Positions 6,107-12,206 of a stretch of DNA of 12,206 bases are shown here, in pieces (position 1 is the first letter of the stretch; each line of letters starts with the position of its first letter). The notes below the pieces were generated by a model. It was not told where the DNA came from. It saw only the letters and a program-made list of their open reading frames with translations, and did not search any database. This DNA is from CCY15215 sp034932145 (GTDB taxonomy: Bacteria; Cyanobacteriota; Cyanobacteriia; Cyanobacteriales; Spirulinaceae), in the NCBI RefSeq assembly GCF_034932145.1, contig NZ_JAYGHV010000417.1, positions 1 through 12,206 of the forward strand. Reading direction: 5' to 3'. The translations under genes and the position numbers were made by a program.

Positions 6107-7918
6107 ATGCGACTGTCTCAAATGCTCTTTGTCACTCTCCGGGAATCCCCTGCTGAAGCGGTTATTCCCAGCCATCAACTGTTACTGCGGGCAGGATATA
6201 TCCGCAGTGTTGGCAGTGGCTTATACAGCTATCTTCCCCTGATGTGGCGCGTTTTGCAAAAGGTTTCTCAGATTGTGCGGGAGGAAATGAATGCGACGGG
6301 TGCCCAAGAATGCTTGCTTCCTCAACTGCAACCCTCGGAATTGTGGAAAGAGTCGGGACGTTGGGATACTTATACCAAAGCAGAGGGGATCATGTTTGCG
6401 TTTACCGATCGCCGCGATCGCGAAGTTGCCCTCGGACCCACTCATGAGGAAGTAATTACCACAATTGCCAAAGATATGATTCGTTCTTATCGCCAACTTC
6501 CTACTCATTTATATCAAATTCAAAGCAAGTTTCGCGATGAAATTCGCCCTCGTTTTGGCTTGATGCGGGGACGGGAATTTATTATGAAAGATGGCTATTC
6601 TTTTCATACGAATGAGGAGAGTTTGAAGGAAACTTATCGCGATATGGATCGCGCTTATCGCAATATGTTTTCTCGCTGTGGCTTGGCTTTTGTGGCAGTA
6701 GAAGCGGATTCTGGGGCGATCGGGGGTTCGGGTTCTCAAGAGTTTATGGTGTTGGCAGAGATTGGCGAAGATGAGATTTTATACACGGAAGATGGCCAAT
6801 ATGCAGCCAATGTGGAGAAAGCAGAATCAATTCCTCCTGATGCTGAAGATTCTCCGTTTACGGAATACGAAAAACGGGAAACTCCTAATACTCCCACCAT
6901 TGCAACTTTAGCAGAGTTTGCCCAATGTTCTCCCACGGCAATTCTCAAAAATGTACTTTATGAAGCAGTTTTGGATAATGATTTGTTAGTGTTAGTTTTG
7001 GTCAGTATTCGCGGCGATCGCGATGTTAATGATGTCAAGTTGCAAAACGAAATTAGCAAGTTAGTTTCCGAGTTTGGCGCAAATGCTGTACTGTCTCTGG
7101 AAGTTCCTGATGAAGTAGCACAAAAGAAATGGGCAGTAAAACCGTTACCTTTGGGTTATATTGCTGCGGATCTGAGTGATGATTGCATCAAAAAAGCAAA
7201 AAATATTCATCCTCAATTTGTTCGCATGGTAGATCAAACTGCTGTTAATTTAAAGAACTTTGTTACGGGGGCAAATGAAGCTGGGTATCATGCCTTTGGG
7301 GTTAATTGGGAAAAACAATATCCTCTCCCTAAATTAGTTGTAGATGTCCGCAAAGCGGAAGCTGGCGATCGCTGCGTCCGCGATCCCGAGAAAGTGTTAA
7401 AATCGGCGCGAGGAATTGAAGTGGGTCATATCTTCCAATTAGGAACAAAATACTCGGCGAAAATGGGTGCAACTTTTACTGGGGAAGATGGCAAAACATT
7501 ACCTTTTGTAATGGGTTGTTATGGGGTAGGGGTTTCCCGTTTGGCACAATCTGCGGTGGAACAATCCCACGATAAAGATGGTATTATTTGGCCGCCGGCG
7601 ATCGCGCCTTATCATGCCATTATCGTCGTTCCTAATATTAACGATAAAACGGCAATGGAAGCGGCAGAAAACTTGTATCAGGAATTAAATTCAGCAGGAA
7701 TTGAAACTCTTTTAGACGATCGCAAGGAACGAGCAGGTGTTAAATTTAAAGATGCGGATCTGATCGGTATTCCTTATCGAATTGTTACCGGACGTTCTCT
7801 CAAAGAAGGTAAGGTTGAAGTTGTGCAACGCGCGACTAAAGAATCTCAGGATATTCCTTTAGATGAAGTCGTGACAACGATCAAAAACTGGCTTGATTTG
7901 GCAATTAATAATGAATAA
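6107..7918 (+). CDS. proS: Prolyl-tRNA synthetase
   Basis: This 603-aa class II aminoacyl-tRNA synthetase charges tRNA-Pro with proline. The catalytic core shows GPTHEE (110-115), motif 2 (FRDEIRPRFGLMRGREFIMKD, about 142-162) and motif 3 (GCYGVGVSRL, about 471-480). The segment from about 225 to 405 is the bacterial-type insertion domain that edits Ala-tRNA-Pro. The C-terminal part (about 500-603) is the anticodon-binding domain. Length and N-terminus (MRLSQMLFVTLRE) agree with cyanobacterial ProS, and the ATG follows a weak GGGA. Its leader is duplicated 1.2 kb upstream. The 3' end overlaps by 8 bp the ATG of a truncated bioF copy, which suggests that proS and bioF were translationally coupled before the tandem duplication. 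Confidence 0.97.
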   Translation: MRLSQMLFVTLRESPAEAVIPSHQLLLRAGYIRSVGSGLYSYLPLMWRVLQKVSQIVREEMNATGAQECLLPQLQPSELWKESGRWDTYTKAEGIMFAFTDRRDREVALGPTHEEVITTIAKDMIRSYRQLPTHLYQIQSKFRDEIRPRFGLMRGREFIMKDGYSFHTNEESLKETYRDMDRAYRNMFSRCGLAFVAVEADSGAIGGSGSQEFMVLAEIGEDEILYTEDGQYAANVEKAESIPPDAEDSPFTEYEKRETPNTPTIATLAEFAQCSPTAILKNVLYEAVLDNDLLVLVLVSIRGDRDVNDVKLQNEISKLVSEFGANAVLSLEVPDEVAQKKWAVKPLPLGYIAADLSDDCIKKAKNIHPQFVRMVDQTAVNLKNFVTGANEAGYHAFGVNWEKQYPLPKLVVDVRKAEAGDRCVRDPEKVLKSARGIEVGHIFQLGTKYSAKMGATFTGEDGKTLPFVMGCYGVGVSRLAQSAVEQSHDKDGIIWPPAIAPYHAIIVVPNINDKTAMEAAENLYQELNSAGIETLLDDRKERAGVKFKDADLIGIPYRIVTGRSLKEGKVEVVQRATKESQDIPLDEVVTTIKNWLDLAINNE

Positions 7919-8027
7919 AAAACCTTCGATCCCCCCTGCCCCCCTTAATAAGGGGGGTGGCGATAGCCGGGGGGATCAAATAACTAGAAATAAGCCCTAT
8001 TCTTGGCTGGAAAAGTCCTTAGAATGA
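7911..8027 (+). pseudogene. Truncated first copy of bioF (38 codons)
   Basis: Starting at an ATG inside the last codons of proS, this frame reads MNKKPSIPPAPLNKGGGDSR, continues through KPYSWLEKSLE as in BioF, and stops at TGA 8025-8027. The TGA overlaps the ATG of the full bioF (ATGA). It is the duplicated 5' end of bioF and cannot be an enzyme. It may act as an upstream leader frame that passes ribosomes from proS to bioF. Confidence 0.85.
7928..7977 (+). repeat. GC-rich palindromic repeat, copy 1
   Basis: The outer arms GATCCCCCC (7928-7936) and GGGGGGATC (7969-7977) enclose an inner palindrome CCCCCCTTA-A-TAAGGGGGG (7939-7957). Repeats of this CCCCCCTTAATAAGGGGGG type are dispersed in many cyanobacterial genomes. 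In RNA it could fold into a strong hairpin just inside the proS-bioF junction. Confidence 0.85.
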
Positions 8028-9244
8028 ATAAAAAAACTTCGATCCCCCCTGCCCCCCTTAATAAGGGGGGTGGCGATAGCCGGGGGGATCAAATAACCAG
8101 AAATAAGCCCTATTCTTGGCTGGAAAAGTCCTTAGAAAGCATTCATCGCGCCCATTGGTATCGTTCTGTAAAGACGATCGCGGGGCGAGGGGGTGCGGTT
8201 GTGAACTTGGAAGGGCGAGAAGTTGTTAATTTTGCCAGCAATGACTATTTAGGGCTTGCGGGGGACGATCGCCTCGTTGAAGCGGCGATAAAGGCGACTA
8301 GAGACTATGGCACGGGAAGCACTGGATCGCGTTTATTAAGCGGACATCGCCAACTACATCGAGATTTAGAAAAGGCGATCGCAGACCTGAAACAAACGGA
8401 AGATGCGCTGGTTTTTAGTTCGGGATATTTGGCAAATTTGGGGGCGATCGCGGCTTTGGTGGGACAGAGAGATTTAATTTTAGGCGATCGCTACAATCAT
8501 TCTAGTTTAAAAAATGGGGCGGTTTTAAGTGGTGCGACGGGACTAGAATACGAACACTGCGATCGCCAAGATTTGGAAGCAAAATTACAACAATATCGTT
8601 CACAATATCGCCGTTGTTTAATTACTACTGATAGCGTTTTTAGTATGGATGGGGATTTATGCCCGTTACCCGAACTATTAGAATTAGCAGAAAAATATGA
8701 TGCTATGCTGCTTATTGATGAGGCTCATGCTACGGGGGTTTTAGGAACAACCGGGGCGGGATGTGTAGAGCATTTTCATTGTACGGGGAAACCCTTAATT
8801 CAAGTGGGAACTTTAAGCAAAGCCTTGGGGAGTTTAGGCGGCTATGTTGCAGGTTCTAAATTATTAATTGATTTTCTCCGCAATCGCGCTTCTACTTGGA
8901 TTTATACTACGGGTTTATCTCCTGCTGATACTGGGGCGGCGATCGCCGCCATTCGCATTATTCAACAAGAACCAGAAATGCGAGTAAGATTATGGGAAAA
9001 TGTCAAGACAATTAAACAAAACTTAACTCAAAAATTCACGCTCTTTCCTTCTCAATCCCCCATTTTGTGTATGGGTTTAGAAAGTCCACAAGCGGCGATC
9101 GATGTCGCAAAACAGTTACAAGAAAAAGGCATTTTTGCCCCAGCAATTCGCCCCCCAACCGTCCCTACCAGTCGCATTCGTTTGTCGGTGATGGCCACTC
9201 ACGAACCCGAACATATTAACAAACTTTTGCAGAGTTTGGATTGA
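8024..9244 (+). CDS. bioF: 8-amino-7-oxononanoate synthase (KAPA synthase)
   Basis: This 406-aa PLP enzyme of the alpha-oxoamine synthase family condenses pimeloyl-ACP (or -CoA) with L-alanine, the first committed step of biotin ring assembly. Motifs include ASNDYLGLA, GTGSTGSRLLSGHRQLH, the HSSLKNGA loop, LLIDEAHATGVLG, and VGTLSKALGSLGG with K266 as the PLP-binding lysine. The C-terminal IRPPTVPTSRIRLSVMA is also typical. The core protein corresponds to KPYSWLEKSLESIHRAHWYR onward. The preceding 27 residues or so come from the translated palindromic repeat and make it about 20 residues longer than usual. The ATG at 8024 is chosen because it overlaps the TGA of the truncated first copy and matches the duplicated start. 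A TTG at 8003 in frame is less likely. No other bio genes lie in this window. Confidence 0.95.
   Translation: MNKKTSIPPAPLNKGGGDSRGDQITRNKPYSWLEKSLESIHRAHWYRSVKTIAGRGGAVVNLEGREVVNFASNDYLGLAGDDRLVEAAIKATRDYGTGSTGSRLLSGHRQLHRDLEKAIADLKQTEDALVFSSGYLANLGAIAALVGQRDLILGDRYNHSSLKNGAVLSGATGLEYEHCDRQDLEAKLQQYRSQYRRCLITTDSVFSMDGDLCPLPELLELAEKYDAMLLIDEAHATGVLGTTGAGCVEHFHCTGKPLIQVGTLSKALGSLGGYVAGSKLLIDFLRNRASTWIYTTGLSPADTGAAIAAIRIIQQEPEMRVRLWENVKTIKQNLTQKFTLFPSQSPILCMGLESPQAAIDVAKQLQEKGIFAPAIRPPTVPTSRIRLSVMATHEPEHINKLLQSLD
8041..8090 (+). repeat. GC-rich palindromic repeat, copy 2, inside bioF
   Basis: This is the second copy of the palindrome, 113 bp downstream of the first and identical to it. It lies within the bioF coding sequence and is translated as about residues 6-23 of BioF (SIPPAPLNKGGGDSRGDQ). 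In mRNA it would form a hairpin about 17 bases after the start codon. Confidence 0.85.
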
Positions 9245-9286
9245 TTCTTATTGGGGGTGCATCTCAGTTTTGCAAAAACATTCAGT

Positions 9287-9439
9287 TTACCAGTCAAAAT
9301 GCCTTTTTTTCTCATAAGGATCGCCGGAAAAGGGTTGTACGCCAACAAGGGGATACATATCATCCGTCGGACTGAAAATTCGAGCAAATGCCTCAGAGAT
9401 AAACAGACTGGTTTCAGCAAATACTTTGCCAATATTCAT
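9287..9439 (-). CDS. Small 50-aa protein, conserved-looking
   Basis: An ATG-started frame of 50 codons reads MNIGKVFAETSLFISEAFAR, then IFSPTDDMYPLVGVQPFSGD, then PYEKKRHFDW and TAA. An amphipathic N-terminal helix is followed by a short acidic and proline-containing tail ending in Trp. The ATG is preceded by AGAGG at about 9 bp. I have an impression that small proteins with a FSPTDDxYPxxGVQPFxGDP tail recur in cyanobacteria, but I cannot verify it here and know no established function. It is convergent with bioF (42 bp apart). The alternative frame on the same strand (9199-9432) runs into bioF antisense and looks non-coding. Confidence 0.65.
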   Translation of the reverse strand: MNIGKVFAETSLFISEAFARIFSPTDDMYPLVGVQPFSGDPYEKKRHFDW

Positions 9440-9690
9440 GATCTTTAGCCTCTATACTAAATTGATTGTGTCAAAGATCGATCGCTCATTTATCTTTGCT
9501 ATTTCTATTATTAGGGTTTCATCATAATTACCACCTCAAATTCTCAATTTTGTAATGATTATTGAAATATGTTTGCAATACTTTGCTGAGAGTCATAATA
9601 GTTTAAACAATCCCAAGAATTGCTTTAAGAATTGCTGCGATTTGTATCCTAATTGTTTAAAAACGATCGCAACCCAGATCGCGATCGCGT
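9440..9690. other. Intergenic region with short inverted and direct repeats
   Basis: This AT-rich gap lies between the end of the MOSC gene and the start of the 50-aa gene, both on the minus strand. It holds a 10-bp inverted repeat, TTTAAACAAT (9602-9611) and ATTGTTTAAA (9652-9661). Inside that are two direct copies of AAGAATTGCT (9615-9624, 9627-9636). Overlapping HIP1-type sites lie near 9664-9690. No further gene was recognised. The promoter of the 50-aa gene is presumably here. Confidence 0.5.
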
Positions 9691-10521
9691 TTAATTTGTT
9701 AAGTTTTGCACTGTATCTCCTCTTTTAATCTGTCCAGGCGATCGCGGGATTGCATTTTCGCCAAACAGAATTCCCTCTTTCTCAAAGTGTCGAAAAGTTC
9801 CCAAGGTTTTCAAAGGTTCGCGTAATTCGTTACGCTGTGCGCTGATTTGATCGGTAGTTGTTACAATACAGCGACTGCAAGGTTTTACCAAATCAAAGAC
9901 GACTTCTCCAATTTGCAAGACTTTCCATTCATCTTCAAGGAAAGGGCGATCGCTTTCAATGACAATATTAGGACGAAAACGATTCATGGGAACATTTTGA
10001 GAGCGATCGGGATAGATTTCCTCTAATCTGTGGTTTAATTCAGCTAAAGATGCAGTATTAGTAATTAAGAAAGGATAGCCGTCAGCAAAACTAACTGGGG
10101 CATTCTCTCGGGTAGTATAGTGGGGATTAATGGGGCGAATATAACGAGGAGATTGCCTCACTAAACGTAAAGGATGAGAGGTTTTTAAGACAGATTGCAG
10201 CCAGTTAGCTACTTTATCTCCTTGGTCAATAGCAATGAGGCGATCGCGCCATACTTCCACGTTTATTTCTTCTCCTATTATCGTTGCTGTAAACTCAATT
10301 GTTGGATAGGATGCTGCGGATAAAGTTATTTTTTCTGCTTCAATTTTTACCTCAATTAATGCTAGTTGAGGATATTGGCGTTGGGTGAGAAATTTGCCAG
10401 CGCGATCGGTTATCATAAATTCTCGATCCCAGAGAAATCCTTTTGGCGTAACTTCTGCTGTTGACAAAGAGATACCGCGACAGGCTTTAATCGGGTAGAT
10501 AGCAAGTTCACAAATTTGCAT
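9691..10521 (-). CDS. MOSC-domain protein (YcbX/mARC-like)
   Basis: This 276-aa protein has an N-terminal MOSC beta-barrel domain (MQICELAIYPIKACRGISLS, GFLWDREFMI, FLTQRQYPQLA) followed by the MOSC catalytic domain. Family features include RPINPHY, SFADGYPFLITN, NRFRPNIVIE and KPCSRCIVTTTDQ. The Cys in PCSRC is the expected ligand of the molybdenum cofactor. Relatives (E. coli YcbX, mitochondrial mARC) reduce N-hydroxylated compounds with electrons from a ferredoxin or cytochrome partner. YcbX carries a fused ferredoxin domain that is absent here, so an external donor is expected. The ATG at 10521 is chosen because upstream codons up to 10617 translate a tandem DNA repeat. It is divergent from the RNA ligase gene with no obvious functional tie. 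Confidence 0.9.
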   Translation of the reverse strand: MQICELAIYPIKACRGISLSTAEVTPKGFLWDREFMITDRAGKFLTQRQYPQLALIEVKIEAEKITLSAASYPTIEFTATIIGEEINVEVWRDRLIAIDQGDKVANWLQSVLKTSHPLRLVRQSPRYIRPINPHYTTRENAPVSFADGYPFLITNTASLAELNHRLEEIYPDRSQNVPMNRFRPNIVIESDRPFLEDEWKVLQIGEVVFDLVKPCSRCIVTTTDQISAQRNELREPLKTLGTFRHFEKEGILFGENAIPRSPGQIKRGDTVQNLTN

Positions 10522-10531
10522 AGATATTGGG

Positions 10532-10559
10532 TAGTTGGTAGTTGATAGTTGATAGTTGA
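10532..10559. repeat. 7-bp tandem repeat (TAGTTGR x4)
   Basis: TAGTTGG is followed by three TAGTTGA units and a partial TAG, in the divergent region between the MOSC gene and the RNA ligase gene. Similar slippage-prone heptamers are common between cyanobacterial genes. The last unit supplies TTGATA, a possible -35 for the ligase operon. Confidence 0.85.
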
Positions 10560-10587
10560 TAGCGAACGGATGAGAATAGTTTATAAT
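10556..10587 (+). promoter_or_regulatory. Probable promoter of the RNA-repair operon
   Basis: A perfect TATAAT (10582-10587) lies 29 bp before the ligase ATG. TTGATA (10556-10561), formed by the heptamer repeat, matches the -35 consensus at five of six positions, but the 20-bp spacing is longer than ideal. The -10 is convincing and the -35 is tentative. Transcription would start near 10594. Confidence 0.5.
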
Positions 10588-10616
10588 AAAAAGTGCTGTT
10601 GTTTTACAAAAATGCA

Positions 10617-11702
10617 ATGGAACTGATAGAGTATCTGCGCGATCGCGGATTAGAAAATTTATGCCATCAATATCATATCAAAGCCAATCGCCATCATCAA
10701 TATCCTAATTTGGTTTGTTTGAAGTATTCGCAAATCGAGTCGCCAATGGAAGAGAAAATCGTGCAGCAATCTCGGGGTATTATTTTAGATGAAGAAAAAG
10801 ATTGGGAAATTGTTTCCTATTCTTACAATAAGTTCTTTAACTATGGTGAACCCAATGCTGTTGAGATAGATTGGAATCATGCTACCGTTTATGACAAATT
10901 AGATGGCTCTTTAATGGTACTTTATTATTACGATGACCAGTGGAGAGTACAATCTAGCGGGACTCCGGATGCAACGGGAAAAGTTAATGGCTTTCCGTTT
11001 ACATTTGCAAAGTTATTTTGGCAAGTTTGGCAAGAATTAGGCTATACTTTACCCAAAGAAACTGAATATTGTTTTAGTTTTGAGTTAATGACTCCTTATA
11101 ATCGAATTGTTGTTAAACAAGAGTCCAATCAGTTAACTTTACATGGCGTTCGCAATGTTAAAACCCTGGGAGAAGAAGAGCCAAAAATTTGGACGGATCG
11201 ATATGGTTGGGAATTAGTAAAAACTTATCCGTTAGGAAGTTGGTCGGAAATTTTGGAAGCATCCAAGTACCTCGATCCCATGAATTCTGAAGGCTATGTC
11301 ATCTGCGATCGCGCTTTTCGTCGAGTCAAGGTTAAGTCTCCAGAATATGTCGCACTCTCCCATTTTCGTCAGGGATTTTCGACTCGCAGAATGTTAGAAA
11401 TTATTCTGAAACATGAAGGCGATGAATTTCTCTCCTATTATCCCGAATGGACAGAAATGTATCACAATATTCAACAAAAATATGATGATTTTGCGAACAA
11501 AATAGAGGCAGAATACAATCGCTATAAAGATATTCCCAGTCAGAAAGATTTTGCGTTAAGCATTAAGCATTTGCCTTACTCGGGGATTTTATTTGCTTTG
11601 CGATCGGGAAAATCTGCTAGTATTCGAGAGTCTTTGCAAAAAACATCTCTCCCTAAAGTAGAACAACTGCTAGAGATTGAAAATATTTATTTAGGAGTTT
11701 AA
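10617..11702 (+). CDS. rnlA: T4 Rnl1-type RNA ligase
   Basis: The 361-aa product is an ATP-dependent RNA ligase of the T4 RnlA (Rnl1) family, which joins 3'-OH and 5'-phosphate RNA ends. The nucleotidyltransferase motifs appear in order: SRGIIL upstream, motif I YDKLDGSLM with the AMP-accepting K94, motif III FSFELMTPYNRIV (E156), motif IV NSEGYVI (E225), and motif V RVKVKSPEY (K238, K240). All catalytic residues match T4 Rnl1 in kind and spacing. A helical C-terminal domain (about 250-361) follows; in T4 the equivalent region helps recognise tRNA. The ATG at 10617 is preferred over an in-frame GTG at 10593, because 10617 lies 29 bp after a perfect -10. A kinase/phosphatase gene follows after 2 bp, so the two form an end-healing and sealing operon. 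Confidence 0.92.
   Translation: MELIEYLRDRGLENLCHQYHIKANRHHQYPNLVCLKYSQIESPMEEKIVQQSRGIILDEEKDWEIVSYSYNKFFNYGEPNAVEIDWNHATVYDKLDGSLMVLYYYDDQWRVQSSGTPDATGKVNGFPFTFAKLFWQVWQELGYTLPKETEYCFSFELMTPYNRIVVKQESNQLTLHGVRNVKTLGEEEPKIWTDRYGWELVKTYPLGSWSEILEASKYLDPMNSEGYVICDRAFRRVKVKSPEYVALSHFRQGFSTRRMLEIILKHEGDEFLSYYPEWTEMYHNIQQKYDDFANKIEAEYNRYKDIPSQKDFALSIKHLPYSGILFALRSGKSASIRESLQKTSLPKVEQLLEIENIYLGV
11693..11697 (+). promoter_or_regulatory. Strong Shine-Dalgarno of the kinase gene
   Basis: AGGAG lies within the last codons of the ligase gene, 7 bp before the ATG at 11705. It fixes the kinase start and supports coupled translation. Confidence 0.8.
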
Positions 11703-11704
11703 AC

Positions 11705-12206
11705 ATGAAAAAGGTCTTAGTTTTAATTGGTTTACCTGCTTCGGGAAAATCAAGTTATGCCAAGGAATTATTATTAGAAAATCCTGGACGTTGGGTGAGG
11801 ACAAACAAAGATTTATTACGAGAAATGGCTCATGCTTCTTATTGGTCGCAAAAAAATGAAAAATTTATTCTTAAGTTACGAGATCAAATTATTTTGATGG
11901 CTTTGGAAGCAGGAAAGCACGTCATTGTAGATGATACTAACTTTGGTTATCATGTAGAGCATATCAAAGAATTAGTCAAAGGAAAAGCTCTGGTTGAGGT
12001 GAATGATTCTTTCTTAGAAGTTCCTCTTGAAGAGTGCATTCGTCGAGATTTAGAACGACCGCGATCGGTGGGAAAAGAGGTGATTATGAAGATGTATAAT
12101 CGCTATATTCGCACTCCTCCGCAATTACTCGATCGCGATCCTAATCTTCCCGATGCAATTATTGTCGATATGGATGGAACATTAGCAATTATGGGCGATC
12201 GCAGTC
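11705..12206 (+). CDS. pnkp: T4 Pnkp-type polynucleotide 5'-kinase/3'-phosphatase (partial)
   Basis: The first 167 codons are present and the gene runs off the window. The N-terminal P-loop kinase domain has Walker A GLPASGKSS (9-17), RTNKDLLRE with the expected catalytic D36, VDDTN (75-79), and an Arg-rich lid region RRDLERPR (113-120). It is followed by the start of a HAD-type phosphatase domain, VDMDGTLAIMGDRS, with D155 and D157 equivalent to the catalytic Asp pair in the T4 DVDGTLA motif. This is the domain order of T4 polynucleotide kinase (about 300 aa), which phosphorylates 5'-OH ends and removes 2',3'-cyclic or 3'-phosphates. Together with the upstream ligase it would repair RNA cut by ribonucleases that leave such ends. 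About 130 residues are expected beyond the window. Confidence 0.93.
   Translation, partial: MKKVLVLIGLPASGKSSYAKELLLENPGRWVRTNKDLLREMAHASYWSQKNEKFILKLRDQIILMALEAGKHVIVDDTNFGYHVEHIKELVKGKALVEVNDSFLEVPLEECIRRDLERPRSVGKEVIMKMYNRYIRTPPQLLDRDPNLPDAIIVDMDGTLAIMGDRS

Larger units (their letters stand above)
7911..8137 (+). repeat. 113-bp tandem duplication at the proS-bioF junction
   Basis: Unit 1 is 7911-8023 and unit 2 is 8024-8136, with the match running one base into 8137. The units differ at only two positions (7923/8036 and 7985/8098). Each unit starts at an ATG and includes the first 37 codons of bioF. Because 113 is not a multiple of three, the first copy is thrown out of frame and terminates. 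High identity suggests a recent event. Confidence 0.95.

Noticed and set aside
5778..6242. Plus-strand 154-codon frame across vapB and the proS start
   Set aside because: It overlaps two better-supported genes and the leader repeat and shows no recognisable protein features.
8003..8023. TTG start adding seven residues to BioF
   Set aside because: These codons lie in the out-of-frame end of the first duplicated unit. The ATG at 8024 is the equivalent of the duplicated original start at 7911.
7911..8137. CRISPR-like array
   Set aside because: Only two units occur, directly adjacent without spacers, and they are explained as a tandem duplication.
9199..9432. Minus-strand 77-codon frame downstream of bioF
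   Set aside because: It runs antisense into bioF and is out of frame with the 50-aa gene, which has its own ribosome binding site and a more protein-like sequence.
10532..10559. Phase variation of the ligase operon by heptamer number
   Set aside because: Gain or loss of units would not change the distance from the last TTGATA to the TATAAT, so a simple on-off switch is not supported.
10522..10617. 32-residue N-terminal extension of the MOSC protein
   Set aside because: It is largely translated from the 7-bp tandem repeat and would overlap the promoter of the ligase operon. The family N-terminus begins at the ATG at 10521.

Overview
The window looks like chromosomal DNA of a cyanobacterium. 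The octamer GCGATCGC (HIP1, abundant in many cyanobacterial genomes) occurs about thirty times, inside genes and between them, and several products are typical of the group: a Tab2/Atab2-like RNA-binding protein, a TGD1/Ycf63-type MlaE permease, and a ProS closely matching cyanobacterial ones. The genus cannot be named from this window.

Left part (1-4671). On the minus strand a Tab2-like gene is followed by guanine deaminase (guaD). A small plus-strand gene for a heptad-repeat protein with one membrane helix comes next. It faces a minus-strand ADP-ribosylglycohydrolase whose metal-site motifs are altered. That gene is divergent from an mlaE-type lipid-transport permease.

Middle part (4672-6106). 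A toxin-antitoxin island lies between mlaE and proS. It holds a complete MNT/HEPN pair (mntA-hepT) on the plus strand and, on the minus strand, a vapB-like antitoxin whose vapC partner survives only as its first 27 codons. The island is bracketed by two direct copies of about 145 bp, nearly identical, and the right copy is the complete leader of proS. The left copy therefore appears to be a duplicated proS leader, now sitting in front of mntA.

Core part (6107-9690). proS overlaps the start of what was probably the original bioF. A 113-bp tandem duplication at the junction leaves a 38-codon stub, then the full bioF. Each unit carries a GC-rich palindrome that is translated into the BioF N-terminus. 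A short conserved-looking 50-aa gene lies on the minus strand downstream of bioF.

Right part (9691-12206). A MOSC-domain protein is divergent from a two-gene RNA-repair operon: a T4 Rnl1-type RNA ligase and, 2 bp downstream, a T4 Pnkp-type polynucleotide kinase/3'-phosphatase cut off by the window end. Together these would heal and seal broken RNA ends such as cleaved tRNA anticodon loops. This operon and the toxin-antitoxin island, with its duplicated leader and dead vapC, are the parts most worth following up. No CRISPR array, rRNA or tRNA gene, or transposase gene was seen.
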